Of a stretch of DNA of 57,096 nucleotides, positions 9,395 to 19,819 are shown in pieces. The position numbers and the translations under genes were made by a program. Source of the stretch: Acidobacteriota bacterium (lineage in GTDB: Bacteria > Acidobacteriota > Terriglobia > Terriglobales > Acidobacteriaceae); NCBI GenBank assembly GCA_021846945.1, contig JAJZVZ010000011.1:1-57096 (forward strand), in the 5' to 3' direction. A model generated the notes under the pieces. That model was not told where the DNA came from, did not search any database, and worked only from the letters and a program-made list of their open reading frames with translations. Positions within the stretch are counted from its first letter, which is position 1. Each line of letters opens with the position of its first letter.

Positions 9395-10096
9395 ATGCAG
9401 GTATTCGCGATTTTGCCCGCCGCGGGATTGGGCACCCGCATGGCAGGCCCCCAGCCCAAGCAGTTTCTTACGCTCGATGGAGTGCCCATTCTGATTCACT
9501 CGCTGCGCGCCTTTGCCGCGGTGCCTCGTGTGACGGCTATCTACGTCGCTGTGCGCGGCACTGAAATGCAGCGCGTTCAGGCACAGATTGCGGAATACGG
9601 CTTCACCCACCGCGTCCACGTAGTCGAGGGCGGAGACAAGCGCCAGGAGTCGGTTGCCCACGCGCTGGCGGCCCTGCCCGCCCAGCCGGACGACATCGTC
9701 CTGGTGCACGATGCCGTGCGACCGCTGATCGACGCGGCCACCATCGAGCGGACCATCGACGCGGTTGCCGAGCACGGCGCGGCGATCGTCGGGCTGCCCG
9801 CCGTGGACACCATCAAGCAGGTGGAACGGACGGCTCATGGCGCGCTGATCACCGCGACCATTCCCCGCGAGTTTGTGGTGCTGGCGCAGACGCCGCAGGG
9901 CTTCCGCTTCAGCCTGTTGCAGAGCGCCTTTGCCGAGGCCGCCAATGACGGCTTTGTCGGCACCGACGAGGCTTCTCTGGTGGAACGGGCCGGTCATCCG
10001 GTTGCCGTTGTACATGGTTCCGCGACGAATTTGAAGATTACCCAGCCGGGCGACCTGGAACTGGCCGAGTATTACCTGCGCAAGCGCAGCCACTGA
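9395..10096 (+). CDS. ispD: 2-C-methyl-D-erythritol 4-phosphate cytidylyltransferase
   Basis: Third step of the MEP isoprenoid pathway: joins CTP with methylerythritol phosphate. The 233-residue protein opens with the nucleotide-binding loop PAAGLGTRMAGPQPKQF and has VLVHDAVRPLI and ATIPREFVVLAQTPQGFR, all typical of IspD. The ATG at 9395 is the start that gives the family N terminus; the frame is open upstream to 9290 but that part is not IspD-like. It is followed by ispF after 67 nt, a common pairing. Confidence 0.96.
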   Translation: MQVFAILPAAGLGTRMAGPQPKQFLTLDGVPILIHSLRAFAAVPRVTAIYVAVRGTEMQRVQAQIAEYGFTHRVHVVEGGDKRQESVAHALAALPAQPDDIVLVHDAVRPLIDAATIERTIDAVAEHGAAIVGLPAVDTIKQVERTAHGALITATIPREFVVLAQTPQGFRFSLLQSAFAEAANDGFVGTDEASLVERAGHPVAVVHGSATNLKITQPGDLELAEYYLRKRSH

Positions 10097-10163
10097 AGAA
10101 TGGCTAAGCCAAAGATTCAGTTTCACTTCCGCACCAGTTTTCTATAGGATAGACAGCAAGAGC

Positions 10164-10781
10164 ATGGATACTCGTATCGGGTTCGGATGGGATTCGCACG
10201 CATTCAAAGCGGGCGTGCCGCTGCGGATCGGGGGCATGACCCTGGACCATCCCGAAGGTCTGGCCGGCCACTCGGACGGCGATGTATTGCTGCACGCGAT
10301 CACTGACGCGATGTTGGGCGCCGTCTCTGCAGGCGACATAGGCAGCTTCTTTCCGCCCGGCGATCCACGCTGGAAAGATGCCGATTCCGCCATCTTCCTC
10401 AATCTGGCCATGGAGGAACTGCAGCATGCCGGCTACCGCATCGCCAATGTGGACACCACGCTCATTCTGGCCGCTCCCAAGATCGCGCCGATTGCCGGCG
10501 AAATGCGTGCGCGTGTCTCCGAGTTGCTCGGCATTGAGATTGACCAGGTGAGCATCAAGGCCAAAACCCCTGAAGGGCTGGGACTGGACCACGTGGCACA
10601 ATGCCATGCCGTCGTCCTGGTCGAACGCGTGCAAGAGCCCGATGAGCTGAAAAGCATGAGCGCCGTCATCGAAAGCCAGCGCCAGCTTGAAGACGTTGTC
10701 GATGACCTGCTCGCCTCCGTTCACGGCGTTCCCAAAAAACGCACGATTTCGCCGGTCTACGACACTGAGGACATTACGTAG
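10164..10781 (+). CDS. ispF: 2-C-methyl-D-erythritol 2,4-cyclodiphosphate synthase with C-terminal extension
   Basis: Makes the cyclic diphosphate of the MEP pathway. Metal ligands Asp10 and His12 (GFGWDSHAF) and His44 (HSDGDVLLHAITDA) are present, as are DIGSFFPPGDPRWKDADS and the KAKTPEGLG motif. The normal protein is about 160 residues; this one has 205, with an acidic/charged tail from about 161 (MSAVIESQRQLEDVVDDLL...). Downstream partner of ispD. The tail is an unusual addition of unknown role; the catalytic core is complete. Confidence 0.95.
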   Translation: MDTRIGFGWDSHAFKAGVPLRIGGMTLDHPEGLAGHSDGDVLLHAITDAMLGAVSAGDIGSFFPPGDPRWKDADSAIFLNLAMEELQHAGYRIANVDTTLILAAPKIAPIAGEMRARVSELLGIEIDQVSIKAKTPEGLGLDHVAQCHAVVLVERVQEPDELKSMSAVIESQRQLEDVVDDLLASVHGVPKKRTISPVYDTEDIT

Positions 10782-10783
10782 AA

Positions 10784-10825
10784 GCAGGGATCAGTGGTCA
10801 GGGGCTGGGGGTCAGGAATCGGTGG
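10784..10825. repeat. intergenic CAGGGATCA/GGTCAGG repeat patch
   Basis: Degenerate repeats of CAGGGATCA, GGTCAGGGG and GGTCAGGAATC directly after ispF. A related patch with three exact CAGGGAT copies lies at 37336-37374 between ferredoxin and suhB. Confidence 0.45.
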
Positions 10826-10996
10826 GTGAGTTGCTGTTCTCCGGTGATCCCGAGAGCTGCTCTGTGCAGGGAGTAACGCTCCCGGCTTCCGGTAGCATCG
10901 CTATCCTCTTCACGCTTTGTATCTTTTAGCTTGCTTATTTTCCCCGTTCACCTTATGTTGACTCGAACTTATTGATGCAGTATGGGGAGAGTTCTT

Positions 10997-11290
10997 ATGC
11001 AATTTGCGCTGATTCTCATGCAAGGCACGCTCGATCAAAGGGATATGCAGAGGCTCCTGATGCCTCTCCTGACGCTTGTGCCCCTGCTGATCCTTGTGGG
11101 GCTTGTGATCGTGATCGTGCCGTTCTGGTTTATCTGCAAGAAGGCCGGCTTCTCGCCCTGGCTTTCGCTACTGAATATCATCCCGCTGGGCAACCTGGCC
11201 CTGATTTACGTGCTTGCTTTTGCCGAGTGGAAGACGACACCGCCGCCCGCCTATCGCTGGGCTCCTCCGCCTCCTCCGCCGCAGCCCTAG
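10997..11290 (+). CDS. small membrane protein, unknown function
   Basis: A 97-residue protein from the ATG at 10997 (GGGGAGAG 7 nt upstream; an in-frame ATG at 10982 is also possible). It has a hydrophobic helix (about 25-47, LTLVPLLILVGLVIVIVPFWF), a second hydrophobic stretch after the loop CKKAGFSPWLSLLN, and a Pro-rich tail ending APPPPPPQP. The FWFICKKAGFSPWLSLL pattern resembles short bacterial membrane proteins of unknown role found in many phyla. It precedes gltX by 39 nt, so co-transcription is possible. Confidence 0.65.
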   Translation: MQFALILMQGTLDQRDMQRLLMPLLTLVPLLILVGLVIVIVPFWFICKKAGFSPWLSLLNIIPLGNLALIYVLAFAEWKTTPPPAYRWAPPPPPPQP

Positions 11291-11329
11291 CGGCTGAACT
11301 GGTAGCATCGAAGAGGAATATTCTCTACG

Positions 11330-12805
11330 ATGCCTGAATCGAACTCCTCTGAAGCGAAGACTCCGCGTGTCCGTTTTGCGCCGTCGCCCACTGGCTATCT
11401 GCATGTAGGCAGTGCGCGCACATTCATCTTCAATTGGCTTTATGCCCGCCACAACCACGGAACCATGGTGCTGCGGCTGGACGATACGGATGTCGAGCGC
11501 AACACCGACGCCAGCGTCCGGTCCATCTTTGGTGGGCTGCGCTGGCTGGGCCTGAACTGGGACGAAGAGTACAAGCAATCCGAGCGCCTTGCCCTGCACC
11601 GCCAGCAGGCCGAAGCAATCTTTGCCAAGGGCCATGCCTATCGCGACTTTACGCCCGCCCATTCGGCCGACAGTGACCAGTCTTCCGCCCAGGGCGCCTG
11701 GCTCTCGAATCCCGGCATGCGCGAGCTTTCCCGCGAGGAGAGCGACCGCCGCGCTGCCGCGGGTGAGCCTTTTGCGCTGCGCTATCGCGTGCCCCGCGGC
11801 GAGGACCGCATCCTGCGCTTTGTGGATGGCGTTTATGGCGCCCAAACGAAGCTTGCCGACGAGGTTGAAGACTTCGCCCTGCTGCGGTCAGACGGGATGC
11901 CAACTTATCATCTCGCCTCGTGTGTCGATGACGCCGATCTGCGCATCAGCCACATCATCCGCGGCCAGGATCACCTGACAAACACCTTCAAGCACCTGCT
12001 CATCTTCGACGCTCTCGGCGCCGAAGCACCCCAATTCGCGCATCTTCCGCTGCTCGTCGCGCCCGACGGCACCAAGCTCTCCAAGCGCCGCCACGGGCCG
12101 GTCGTCAGCGTAACCACCTACCGCGATGCCGGCTTTTTGCCACAGGCCTTCGTTAACTTTCTCTGCCTGCTCGGCTGGTCGCCCAAGAACGACCGCGAGT
12201 TCCTCACGCTCGATGAACTCACCGCCGCTTTTACGCTGGAGGGCGTGAACCGGGCCAATGCGGTCGTCAACTTTACGGAAGATGATCCTTTCGATGCGAA
12301 AGCCGTCTGGCTCAACGCCGAGCATATCCGCGCTCTGCCCGTTGAGCAACTCAGCCCCTTGCTTCAGCCTTTCCTGGAGCAGACCGGTTTGCAGGCTTCG
12401 CCCGACAAGCTCCTCGCCGTCACGCCGCTGATTCGCGAGCGCATCAAGCTGCTGCGCGATGGCGCATCGGCCGCCGACTTCTTCTTCCTGCCGCAGCTTG
12501 CACCCTACGATCCGGCCGAACTGATCCCGCAGAAGGGCGATGCCTCGCTCGCTCGCCGCGTCCTCAAGCATGCGCAGGAAGTTCTGACCACCACGGCTTT
12601 CGATCACGATTCGCTCGACCAGGCGCTTCGAGCTGCAGCCGCTCAACTGGGCCTGAAGGCCGGACCCATGTTCCAGCCTATTCGGGTCGCCGTTTGCGGA
12701 CGCAAAAATGCGCCGCCGCTTTTCGAAACCATGGCCGTACTGGGCCGCGAAGTATGCCTTGAGCGCATCCGCCAGGCCGAAGAACGTCTCCAATCGCTCG
12801 GTTGA
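11330..12805 (+). CDS. gltX: glutamate-tRNA ligase
   Basis: Class I aminoacyl-tRNA synthetase charging tRNA-Glu. The HIGH-type signature is [14 protein letters not shown] (HVGS at 25-28) and the KMSKS-type loop is [18 protein letters not shown] replaces the common RIEDTD pattern. The C-terminal anticodon-binding helical domain is present; 491 residues is normal. The ATG is at 11330. It is followed by glnS after 27 nt, so the two related synthetases probably share a transcript. Confidence 0.95.
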   Translation: MPESNSSEAKTPRVRFAPSPTGYLHVGSARTFIFNWLYARHNHGTMVLRLDDTDVERNTDASVRSIFGGLRWLGLNWDEEYKQSERLALHRQQAEAIFAKGHAYRDFTPAHSADSDQSSAQGAWLSNPGMRELSREESDRRAAAGEPFALRYRVPRGEDRILRFVDGVYGAQTKLADEVEDFALLRSDGMPTYHLASCVDDADLRISHIIRGQDHLTNTFKHLLIFDALGAEAPQFAHLPLLVAPDGTKLSKRRHGPVVSVTTYRDAGFLPQAFVNFLCLLGWSPKNDREFLTLDELTAAFTLEGVNRANAVVNFTEDDPFDAKAVWLNAEHIRALPVEQLSPLLQPFLEQTGLQASPDKLLAVTPLIRERIKLLRDGASAADFFFLPQLAPYDPAELIPQKGDASLARRVLKHAQEVLTTTAFDHDSLDQALRAAAAQLGLKAGPMFQPIRVAVCGRKNAPPLFETMAVLGREVCLERIRQAEERLQSLG

Positions 12806-12832
12806 GTACGCCCGTTCGTGGAAAAATAAGAA

Positions 12833-14548
<1,716 letters not shown>

Positions 14549-15107
14549 AAACAGATTCGCGCCATCCCCTTGTCCTCAGACTGCAGCTACGTGCCGCACA
14601 ATCGCCATGTCCGGGCAAGCCGAATAGGGGTAAAATAAAGACCTTCCGGGCATCTGCGCCCTTTTCGCGGGAGGCACGTCATGGGACCGCGATCGGTAGT
14701 GGAGTGCTATTGGGATCAAAATGCAACGACCGGGCCGGCACACCGCAAAGGTCCGGAGACGCTCCGCACCGAACTGCCTGACGCCCATCTGGAATGCGCT
14801 GCTTTAACTGCTGCGCTTAGAGCGTGGCGTCACAAGGTCACCGATATTCCGCTGGTCTCAGGACCCGCTCCCTATCTGTTCACTCTGGTTCTGCTCATGC
14901 TGGGGCGCAGTCTGCGGATGGGATCGCTGCGGGTAGCAATGCCAATCCGGATGTTCTGGTTGCTGGGGCTGCCGCCGCATCGCGTCGCACGGGGGATAAG
15001 GCGCGTTTGGGGATCTTTTCTTCGTCGTATGCCTTTCGGTACCCGAGTTCAGCGTAGGAATGCCGGCGCCAGCCTGAATCCATTGCGGACGATCAAAGGA
15101 GGAGGTT
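14549..15107. other. intergenic region before HMG-CoA reductase
   Basis: About 560 bases. An open plus-strand frame (14681-15256) would overlap the reductase by 150 bases and shows no family motif; minus-strand frames are equally unconvincing. The last 15 bases hold AAAGGAGGAGG, the ribosome binding site of the reductase. No promoter was recognised. Confidence 0.5.
15095..15104 (+). promoter_or_regulatory. strong ribosome binding site of HMG-CoA reductase
   Basis: AAAGGAGGAGG 4-6 nt before the ATG at 15108 matches the 16S rRNA tail better than almost any other site in this window and fixes the start. Confidence 0.75.
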
Positions 15108-16265
15108 ATGCCGGTTCTTTCCATTCCGCTTACTATTCCGCGCGACGACTTCCAGGGGCGTGTGGCGCTTGTAAAACGCCTGCTCGAAGGAACGCCTGGG
15201 CAGTACGAAACCCTGGCGACTTACCTCACGGAGGAGCAGGCCAAAGGCAAGATTGAAAACTTCGTGGGAGCGATCCCAGTGCCCTTGGGGCTCTGCGGTC
15301 CTATTGAAATTCACGGCCAATATGCCGAAGGCTGCTTCGTCGTGCCGATGGCAACCCTGGAAGGCGCGCTGGTCGCCTCCTATTCACGCGGGGCCAAGAT
15401 CATCAGCCAATGCGGGGGCTGTGAAACGCTGGTTTATGGCGACTCGTTCCTGCGCGCTGTACAGTTCACGACCCGCTCGCTGGCCCAATCGGCCAAACTG
15501 ATCGAGTGGTGCAGAAACCACGCGGCGGAGATCCGCGAAGTGATTCAACGCTGCAGCTCCGTCGTTTCTCTGCTCGACACATCGTACGAATGTCTGGGCG
15601 ATTCCGTCATTGTCACTATCCGACTTGGAACGGGCGATGCCATGGGCAGCAATATCGGGAGTAAGTCCGTTGGCGCGCTCTGTGATTACGTGACGGAGCA
15701 CAGCGGGCTGGTCGAAGACGTCGTGGTGCCCTATCCGGAAGACAAGAAATATATTCCCATGCGCCGAAAAGGAAAGATGGTCATCGCACGAACGGTTCTA
15801 AAGCGCGAACCGTTTACCAGCATTACCCGCACGACCCTTGAGAAACTGGCGCGATTCATCACCAATTTCAAGAACATGCTCGCTCTGCATGGCGGATGCT
15901 CCCTCAACGTCCACGCGGCCAATGGAATGGCCGCCATGTTCCAGGCATTCGGACAGGACATGGCCTACGTCGGGGAATGCTCGCAAGCCATACTGGAGTG
16001 TAATTTCGCTGAGCCTGACAGCCTGGAGGTATCGGTGACTTTGCCGACGCTGATTATCGGCACGGTAGGCGGCGGCACGGGGCTGCCGGCCTTTCAAGCA
16101 ACTCTTGGCATGATCGACTGCCGCGGGTCTGGCAAGGCAAGAAAGCTCGCCGAGATTATGGCCGCAGTTATTCTTGCCGGTGAAATTGGGTGTGCCGCTG
16201 CTCACTGCGCGCACGAGTTCATCCCGGCCCACGAAAGGATGGGGAAGAACCGGCCGCAAGGCTGA
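15108..16265 (+). CDS. hydroxymethylglutaryl-CoA reductase (class I type)
   Basis: 385 residues with the whole HMG-CoA reductase signature set: ENFVGAIPVPLGLCGPI, PMATLEGALVAS with catalytic Glu85, GDAMGSNIGSKS with Lys186, FGQDMAYVGE with Asp284, TLPTLIIGTVGGGTGLP, and the C-terminal AGEI...PAHERMGKN where His375 falls at the spacing of the class I catalytic histidine. The order and the Glu in MATxEG point to the class I group. The enzyme makes mevalonate from HMG-CoA with NAD(P)H. No other mevalonate-pathway gene is visible here, and the same window holds ispD and ispF of the MEP route. Cytoplasmic: no membrane anchor is present. Function as a true reductase is inferred from the complete active site. 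Confidence 0.9.
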   Translation: MPVLSIPLTIPRDDFQGRVALVKRLLEGTPGQYETLATYLTEEQAKGKIENFVGAIPVPLGLCGPIEIHGQYAEGCFVVPMATLEGALVASYSRGAKIISQCGGCETLVYGDSFLRAVQFTTRSLAQSAKLIEWCRNHAAEIREVIQRCSSVVSLLDTSYECLGDSVIVTIRLGTGDAMGSNIGSKSVGALCDYVTEHSGLVEDVVVPYPEDKKYIPMRRKGKMVIARTVLKREPFTSITRTTLEKLARFITNFKNMLALHGGCSLNVHAANGMAAMFQAFGQDMAYVGECSQAILECNFAEPDSLEVSVTLPTLIIGTVGGGTGLPAFQATLGMIDCRGSGKARKLAEIMAAVILAGEIGCAAAHCAHEFIPAHERMGKNRPQG

Positions 16266-16316
16266 GACGCAAATCTAACAAGATGTCATCCTGCCTAATA
16301 ACGGGCTAGGAGGACG

Positions 16317-16460
16317 ATGATCTGGTTCATGGACCGGTCATGGAACAACCGCGGGGCGGCCCGGGATTCAATCCGCGGCAGCCCTACTCATTTGGGTGGG
16401 GAATCTCAGGTCACGAATTTGAAACCCGGGAAAACGCAAGTCACAACCATCCTGTGCTGA
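16317..16460 (+). CDS. possible 47-aa small protein downstream of HMG-CoA reductase
   Basis: ATG at 16317 with AGGAGG 6 nt upstream, 47 codons (MIWFMDRSWNNRGAARD...), stop TGA at 16458-16460. It starts 51 nt after the reductase stop on the same strand, so it could be translated from the same mRNA. No family is recognised. The ribosome binding site is the only positive sign. Confidence 0.3.
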   Translation: MIWFMDRSWNNRGAARDSIRGSPTHLGGESQVTNLKPGKTQVTTILC

Positions 16461-16901
16461 ATGGAGGAGAATCCGTTCATCGGAGGAACCCGCCGTGCGG
16501 ATTGAGCCTCGCCATACATAGGGTTTCTTCACTGGGCTTTCGATAGATCAGTAAGCAGCCAGGCCTGATGCGGCACCGGCAGTATCCACTCCCATACCCG
16601 CAGAGCGCAGATCGCGATGGCGCGCTTCGAGCAGCTTATCGGTGTAGAGAGGCAATAAAACGGACGCGGCGAACGGAACCGGGACACCCGGCCGGCCGCA
16701 CCTCTCGCTTCGATCTTGTTCGGGGCTCCGCGGAAATGAGAGACTGAACGCACCGAGAGGCCGGCACGGCGAAGAAAATTGCGTCTCGTGGCTGCATAAC
16801 CAGGCCCGCTTCACCACACCGGAAGCGAGATATCTTCGCGTTCCAGCCTTCGCCGCCGCACTAATTGGGCCCAGAACGCGCCAACGCGGAGTGTGCAATG
16901 T
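16461..16901. other. intergenic region, no gene seen
   Basis: About 440 bases between the small ORF and the esterase. Minus-strand open frames exist but lack start signals and motifs. Confidence 0.45.
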
Positions 16902-17612
16902 ATGGTCCGTGAGTATCACAAATGGTTTTCGCCCCGGCTTGAGCGGGAGATGGAGCTCCTGGTCTTCGGCCATGGCGGGCTGCCTGCGCTGGCCTTTCCC
17001 ACTTCCCGGGGGCGGTTTTATGAGCTGGAAGACCGCGGCATGATCGCTGCACTCGGTGACAAAATCGAAGGCGGCCAGCTACAGCTCTACTGCGTGGATG
17101 CCATCAACCATGAGAGCTGGTACAACCGGCGCATCTCGCCGCGCCGCCGCATCTCGCGGCACATGCAGTATGAGGAGTATCTGCTGAACGAGGTCGTTCC
17201 ACTTGTGCGCTTCAAGAATAGCGATGAGCGGCTGATGGCCCTGGGCTGCAGCTTCGGCGGCTACCACGCGGTAAACATCGCATTGCGTCATCCGGACATC
17301 TTTAGCGGATCGCTGTCACTCTCCGGCGCCTTCGATCTCTCCAGCTTTCTCGGTGGCTACTATGACCTCAACTGCTATTTCAACTTCCCTACGCACTATT
17401 TGCCCAATTTGAATGACTCCTGGTATCTGGACCGCTACCGGCGCAACACCTGCATCCTGGCCACGGGATGGGACGATCATTGTCTGGAGCAGAACCGTAG
17501 CCTGGATCGCGTGCTGGCCGCGAAAGAGATTCCGCATCAGCTTTATATCTGGGATTCATCGAACTCTCATGACTGGCCAACCTGGCAGCGCATGATACAG
17601 CTCTATCTATAA
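16902..17612 (+). CDS. esterase-family alpha/beta hydrolase
   Basis: 236 residues from ATG 16902 (GGAG 10 nt upstream; a GTG at 16893 is in frame). The nucleophile elbow is GCSFGG with Ser117; Asp191/Asp192 lie in GWDDHC and His223 in NSHDW, giving a full triad. The region MELLVFGHGGLPALAFPTSRG at the N terminus and YEEYLLNEVVPLV before the elbow fit the putative esterase (esterase D-like) family. No signal peptide, so cytoplasmic. Substrate unknown; the family includes S-formylglutathione hydrolases and mycolyl-transferase-like enzymes. Confidence 0.85.
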   Translation: MVREYHKWFSPRLEREMELLVFGHGGLPALAFPTSRGRFYELEDRGMIAALGDKIEGGQLQLYCVDAINHESWYNRRISPRRRISRHMQYEEYLLNEVVPLVRFKNSDERLMALGCSFGGYHAVNIALRHPDIFSGSLSLSGAFDLSSFLGGYYDLNCYFNFPTHYLPNLNDSWYLDRYRRNTCILATGWDDHCLEQNRSLDRVLAAKEIPHQLYIWDSSNSHDWPTWQRMIQLYL

Positions 17613-17669
17613 GCTGGCCGCCTCATTTCTCTCTTGTCTGCCACTGAAGCCTGTGCCACAATGTGCGTC

Positions 17670-18143
17670 ATGAAAGGCAACGCGAAGGTTCTTGAACAAT
17701 TGAATCGTGCTCTCCGCGAGGAGTTGACTGCCATTAACCAGTATTTCGTCCATGCTGAAATGTGCGAGAACTGGGGCTATGAGCGGCTCTCCAAATACGT
17801 CAAGAAACAGTCCATCGGCGAGATGAAACATGCCGAGGCGCTGATGGAACGCATCCTGTTTCTTGACGGCACGCCAAACATGGAGCCGCTGTCACTCTCA
17901 ATCGGCAGCACGGTCAAGGACGCGATCAAAGCCGACCTGAAGCTGGAGATCGCCGCCGTCGCCATGTATAACGAAGCCGTGAAGATCGCTGTTGAGAATC
18001 AGGACAACGGCTCACGCGACCTTTTCGTCCAGTTGCTCAAGGATGAAGAGGAGCATGTCGATTGGCTTGAAGCACAACTGCATCAGATAGATGAGATGGG
18101 ATACGAACGGTACCTGTCGATGCAGGCGGGCGACGGCGAATAA
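17670..18143 (+). CDS. bfr: bacterioferritin
   Basis: 157-residue four-helix iron-storage subunit. Diiron ligands are visible: Glu18 (REELTAINQY), Glu51 and His54 (GEMKHAE), Glu93 and the EEEH cluster around 126-129. Met52 between them is the usual heme ligand, so a heme-binding bacterioferritin is likely. The ATG at 17670 gives the standard MKGN N terminus; ATG 17661 adds only three residues. It would assemble into a 24-mer that oxidises and stores iron. Sits alone between the esterase and the hydrolase. Confidence 0.95.
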   Translation: MKGNAKVLEQLNRALREELTAINQYFVHAEMCENWGYERLSKYVKKQSIGEMKHAEALMERILFLDGTPNMEPLSLSIGSTVKDAIKADLKLEIAAVAMYNEAVKIAVENQDNGSRDLFVQLLKDEEEHVDWLEAQLHQIDEMGYERYLSMQAGDGE

Positions 18144-18376
18144 GCACCGATCGGCGGCTTTGCATAAGCGCAGAGGATAAGTGTATTCTTCGCCAGGAAG
18201 AAACATCCTGCGCGGCGGACGTTGCCGCTCATAACTGAAAACATATCGTGATTCCATTCTCTTGTGCTGTTATCCACCCTCGCGAGAGCGAAGCGCAATG
18301 CGCCTGGATTGGCCCAGAGGCGCAGGCGGGTAAGAGATGGAAACGGCCGGAAGAGTTCAGGAGTTGAAAGGATCTT

Positions 18377-19570
18377 ATGCAAGTCGATCGCTCGTGGAAG
18401 CTCGGCAAGGCTTTCTTCGCTGTCGCTCTTCTCGTTTTGCTCGGAGCTTTCAGCACAGCGCTCTTCTCACAGCAGGCTGAGCAAAGAGAACCGGTTCCCT
18501 CCTCCGGCGACCAGCCGGAAAACCCTGGGCCGTTTGCCACCGATATCTCTCCGGCATTGCATTCGCGCGCGATTCGCGCCGCGATGCACAAGGTTGCTGA
18601 CTGGCAACTGCGGCGCGTTGAGGCGCAGCCACCCAGTCGCGGCTGGGAGTTCGGCGCCCTTGATATTGGCCTGCTGGCCGCTTCCCGCACTCTCCACGAT
18701 CCACGCTACCGCCAATACGTCGTGTCGGTTGGAGAACACTATCACTGGGAACTCGCCCCGTTCCGCCCCTATGCTCCGGGAAATGATTATGCGATTGCGC
18801 AGGCCTTTCTGGAGTTATACCGTTCCTCGCACCAGGAGGAAGAGATTGCGCCGCTACGACGGCGCTTTGACGAGAGCCTTGGCGTACCGGACAATCCGTC
18901 CAGGCCGGTCTGGTGGTGGTGCGACGCGCTCTTTATGCAGCCGGCGGCGGGAACCATGCTTTCGGAAGTTACCCAAGATCCCAGATACGCGCAGTATGTC
19001 CATCGCGAGTGGGCGATCACTGAGAAGCTTCTCTATGATACTCAAAAGCACTTATTCTCACGCGATGCGACCTACCTGGACAAGCATGAAAAGAACGGGG
19101 GGAAGGTCTTCTGGTCACGAGGCAACGGCTGGGTGATGGGCGGCATCGTGCGCGTGCTGGCGAGCCTTCCGCCGAATGATCCGATGCGCGCGCACTATGT
19201 CGAACTGTTGCAGCAGATGGCGACGGAAGTGGCGTCGATCCAAAGCAGCGATGGGCTGTGGCGCCCGGGCCTTCTGGATGCCGGGAGCTATCCTCTTCCG
19301 GAGATTTCGGGGTCGGCATTTTTCACGTATGCCATCGCGTGGGGCATCAACCATCATCTTCTCGATGCGAAGATATACCGGCCGGTCGTGGACAAGGCAT
19401 GGCGTGGCATGATTGCTCACATCTATGAAGATGGCCGCCTCGGCTGCATTCAGCCGGTTGGCGCCGCGCCGGCGGATTACCGCGCTTCTTCGAGCTATGT
19501 CTTCGGCGTAGGCGCCTTCCTGCTGGCCGGGTCAGAGATGGATCAACTGCATCAGCGCAGACTTTGGTGA
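18377..19570 (+). CDS. secreted GH88/GH105-type unsaturated glucuronyl hydrolase
   Basis: 397 residues with an N-terminal signal/anchor (about 12-31) and an (alpha/alpha)6-barrel. Signatures of the unsaturated rhamnogalacturonyl/glucuronyl hydrolases are present: VWWWCDALFMQPA with the acidic residue, FWSRGNGWVMGG, and PEISGSAFFTYAIAWGIN. These enzymes hydrate the 4,5-double bond left at the end of an oligosaccharide by a polysaccharide lyase. A PL8 lyase gene follows 250 nt downstream, which makes a paired lyase-hydrolase route likely. AAAGGA precedes the ATG. GH105 is favoured over GH88 by the WWWCDALFM pattern, but not firmly. Confidence 0.85.
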   Translation: MQVDRSWKLGKAFFAVALLVLLGAFSTALFSQQAEQREPVPSSGDQPENPGPFATDISPALHSRAIRAAMHKVADWQLRRVEAQPPSRGWEFGALDIGLLAASRTLHDPRYRQYVVSVGEHYHWELAPFRPYAPGNDYAIAQAFLELYRSSHQEEEIAPLRRRFDESLGVPDNPSRPVWWWCDALFMQPAAGTMLSEVTQDPRYAQYVHREWAITEKLLYDTQKHLFSRDATYLDKHEKNGGKVFWSRGNGWVMGGIVRVLASLPPNDPMRAHYVELLQQMATEVASIQSSDGLWRPGLLDAGSYPLPEISGSAFFTYAIAWGINHHLLDAKIYRPVVDKAWRGMIAHIYEDGRLGCIQPVGAAPADYRASSSYVFGVGAFLLAGSEMDQLHQRRLW

Positions 19571-19675
19571 ATCATCGCTGGATCGAAGTCGAACCGGCGG
19601 GAGCGGGAGCCCCGGTCGCGGAATCCTTGACGCTGCTTTTGACAATACCCGCTCTTCGACGCACGGCGAGACAGG

Positions 19676-19705
19676 TTGACAAGCCTTTTGCGCCGACTCT
19701 ACACT
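19676..19705 (+). promoter_or_regulatory. sigma-70-like promoter of the PL8 lyase
   Basis: TTGACA at 19676-19681, 18-nt spacer and TACACT at 19700-19705, about 115 nt before the lyase ATG. The -35 box is perfect, the -10 box matches four of six positions. Confidence 0.35.
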
Positions 19706-19819
19706 TCCGTAGCTAAAGAACCAACGACAATCATCGCGTTTGACCGGAGCGGAGGATGCGCTCAGGCTGTTCTCGCCACGATTTATAACCGATCATTCGC
19801 CGTACTCCGGGGGACCCGC

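Noticed and set aside
11888..12793. 301-codon minus-strand frame opposite gltX
   Set aside because: Antisense shadow of gltX.
14681..15256. 191-codon frame before and overlapping the HMG-CoA reductase
   Set aside because: No motif or good start, and it overlaps the reductase start region where AAAGGAGGAGG is placed.
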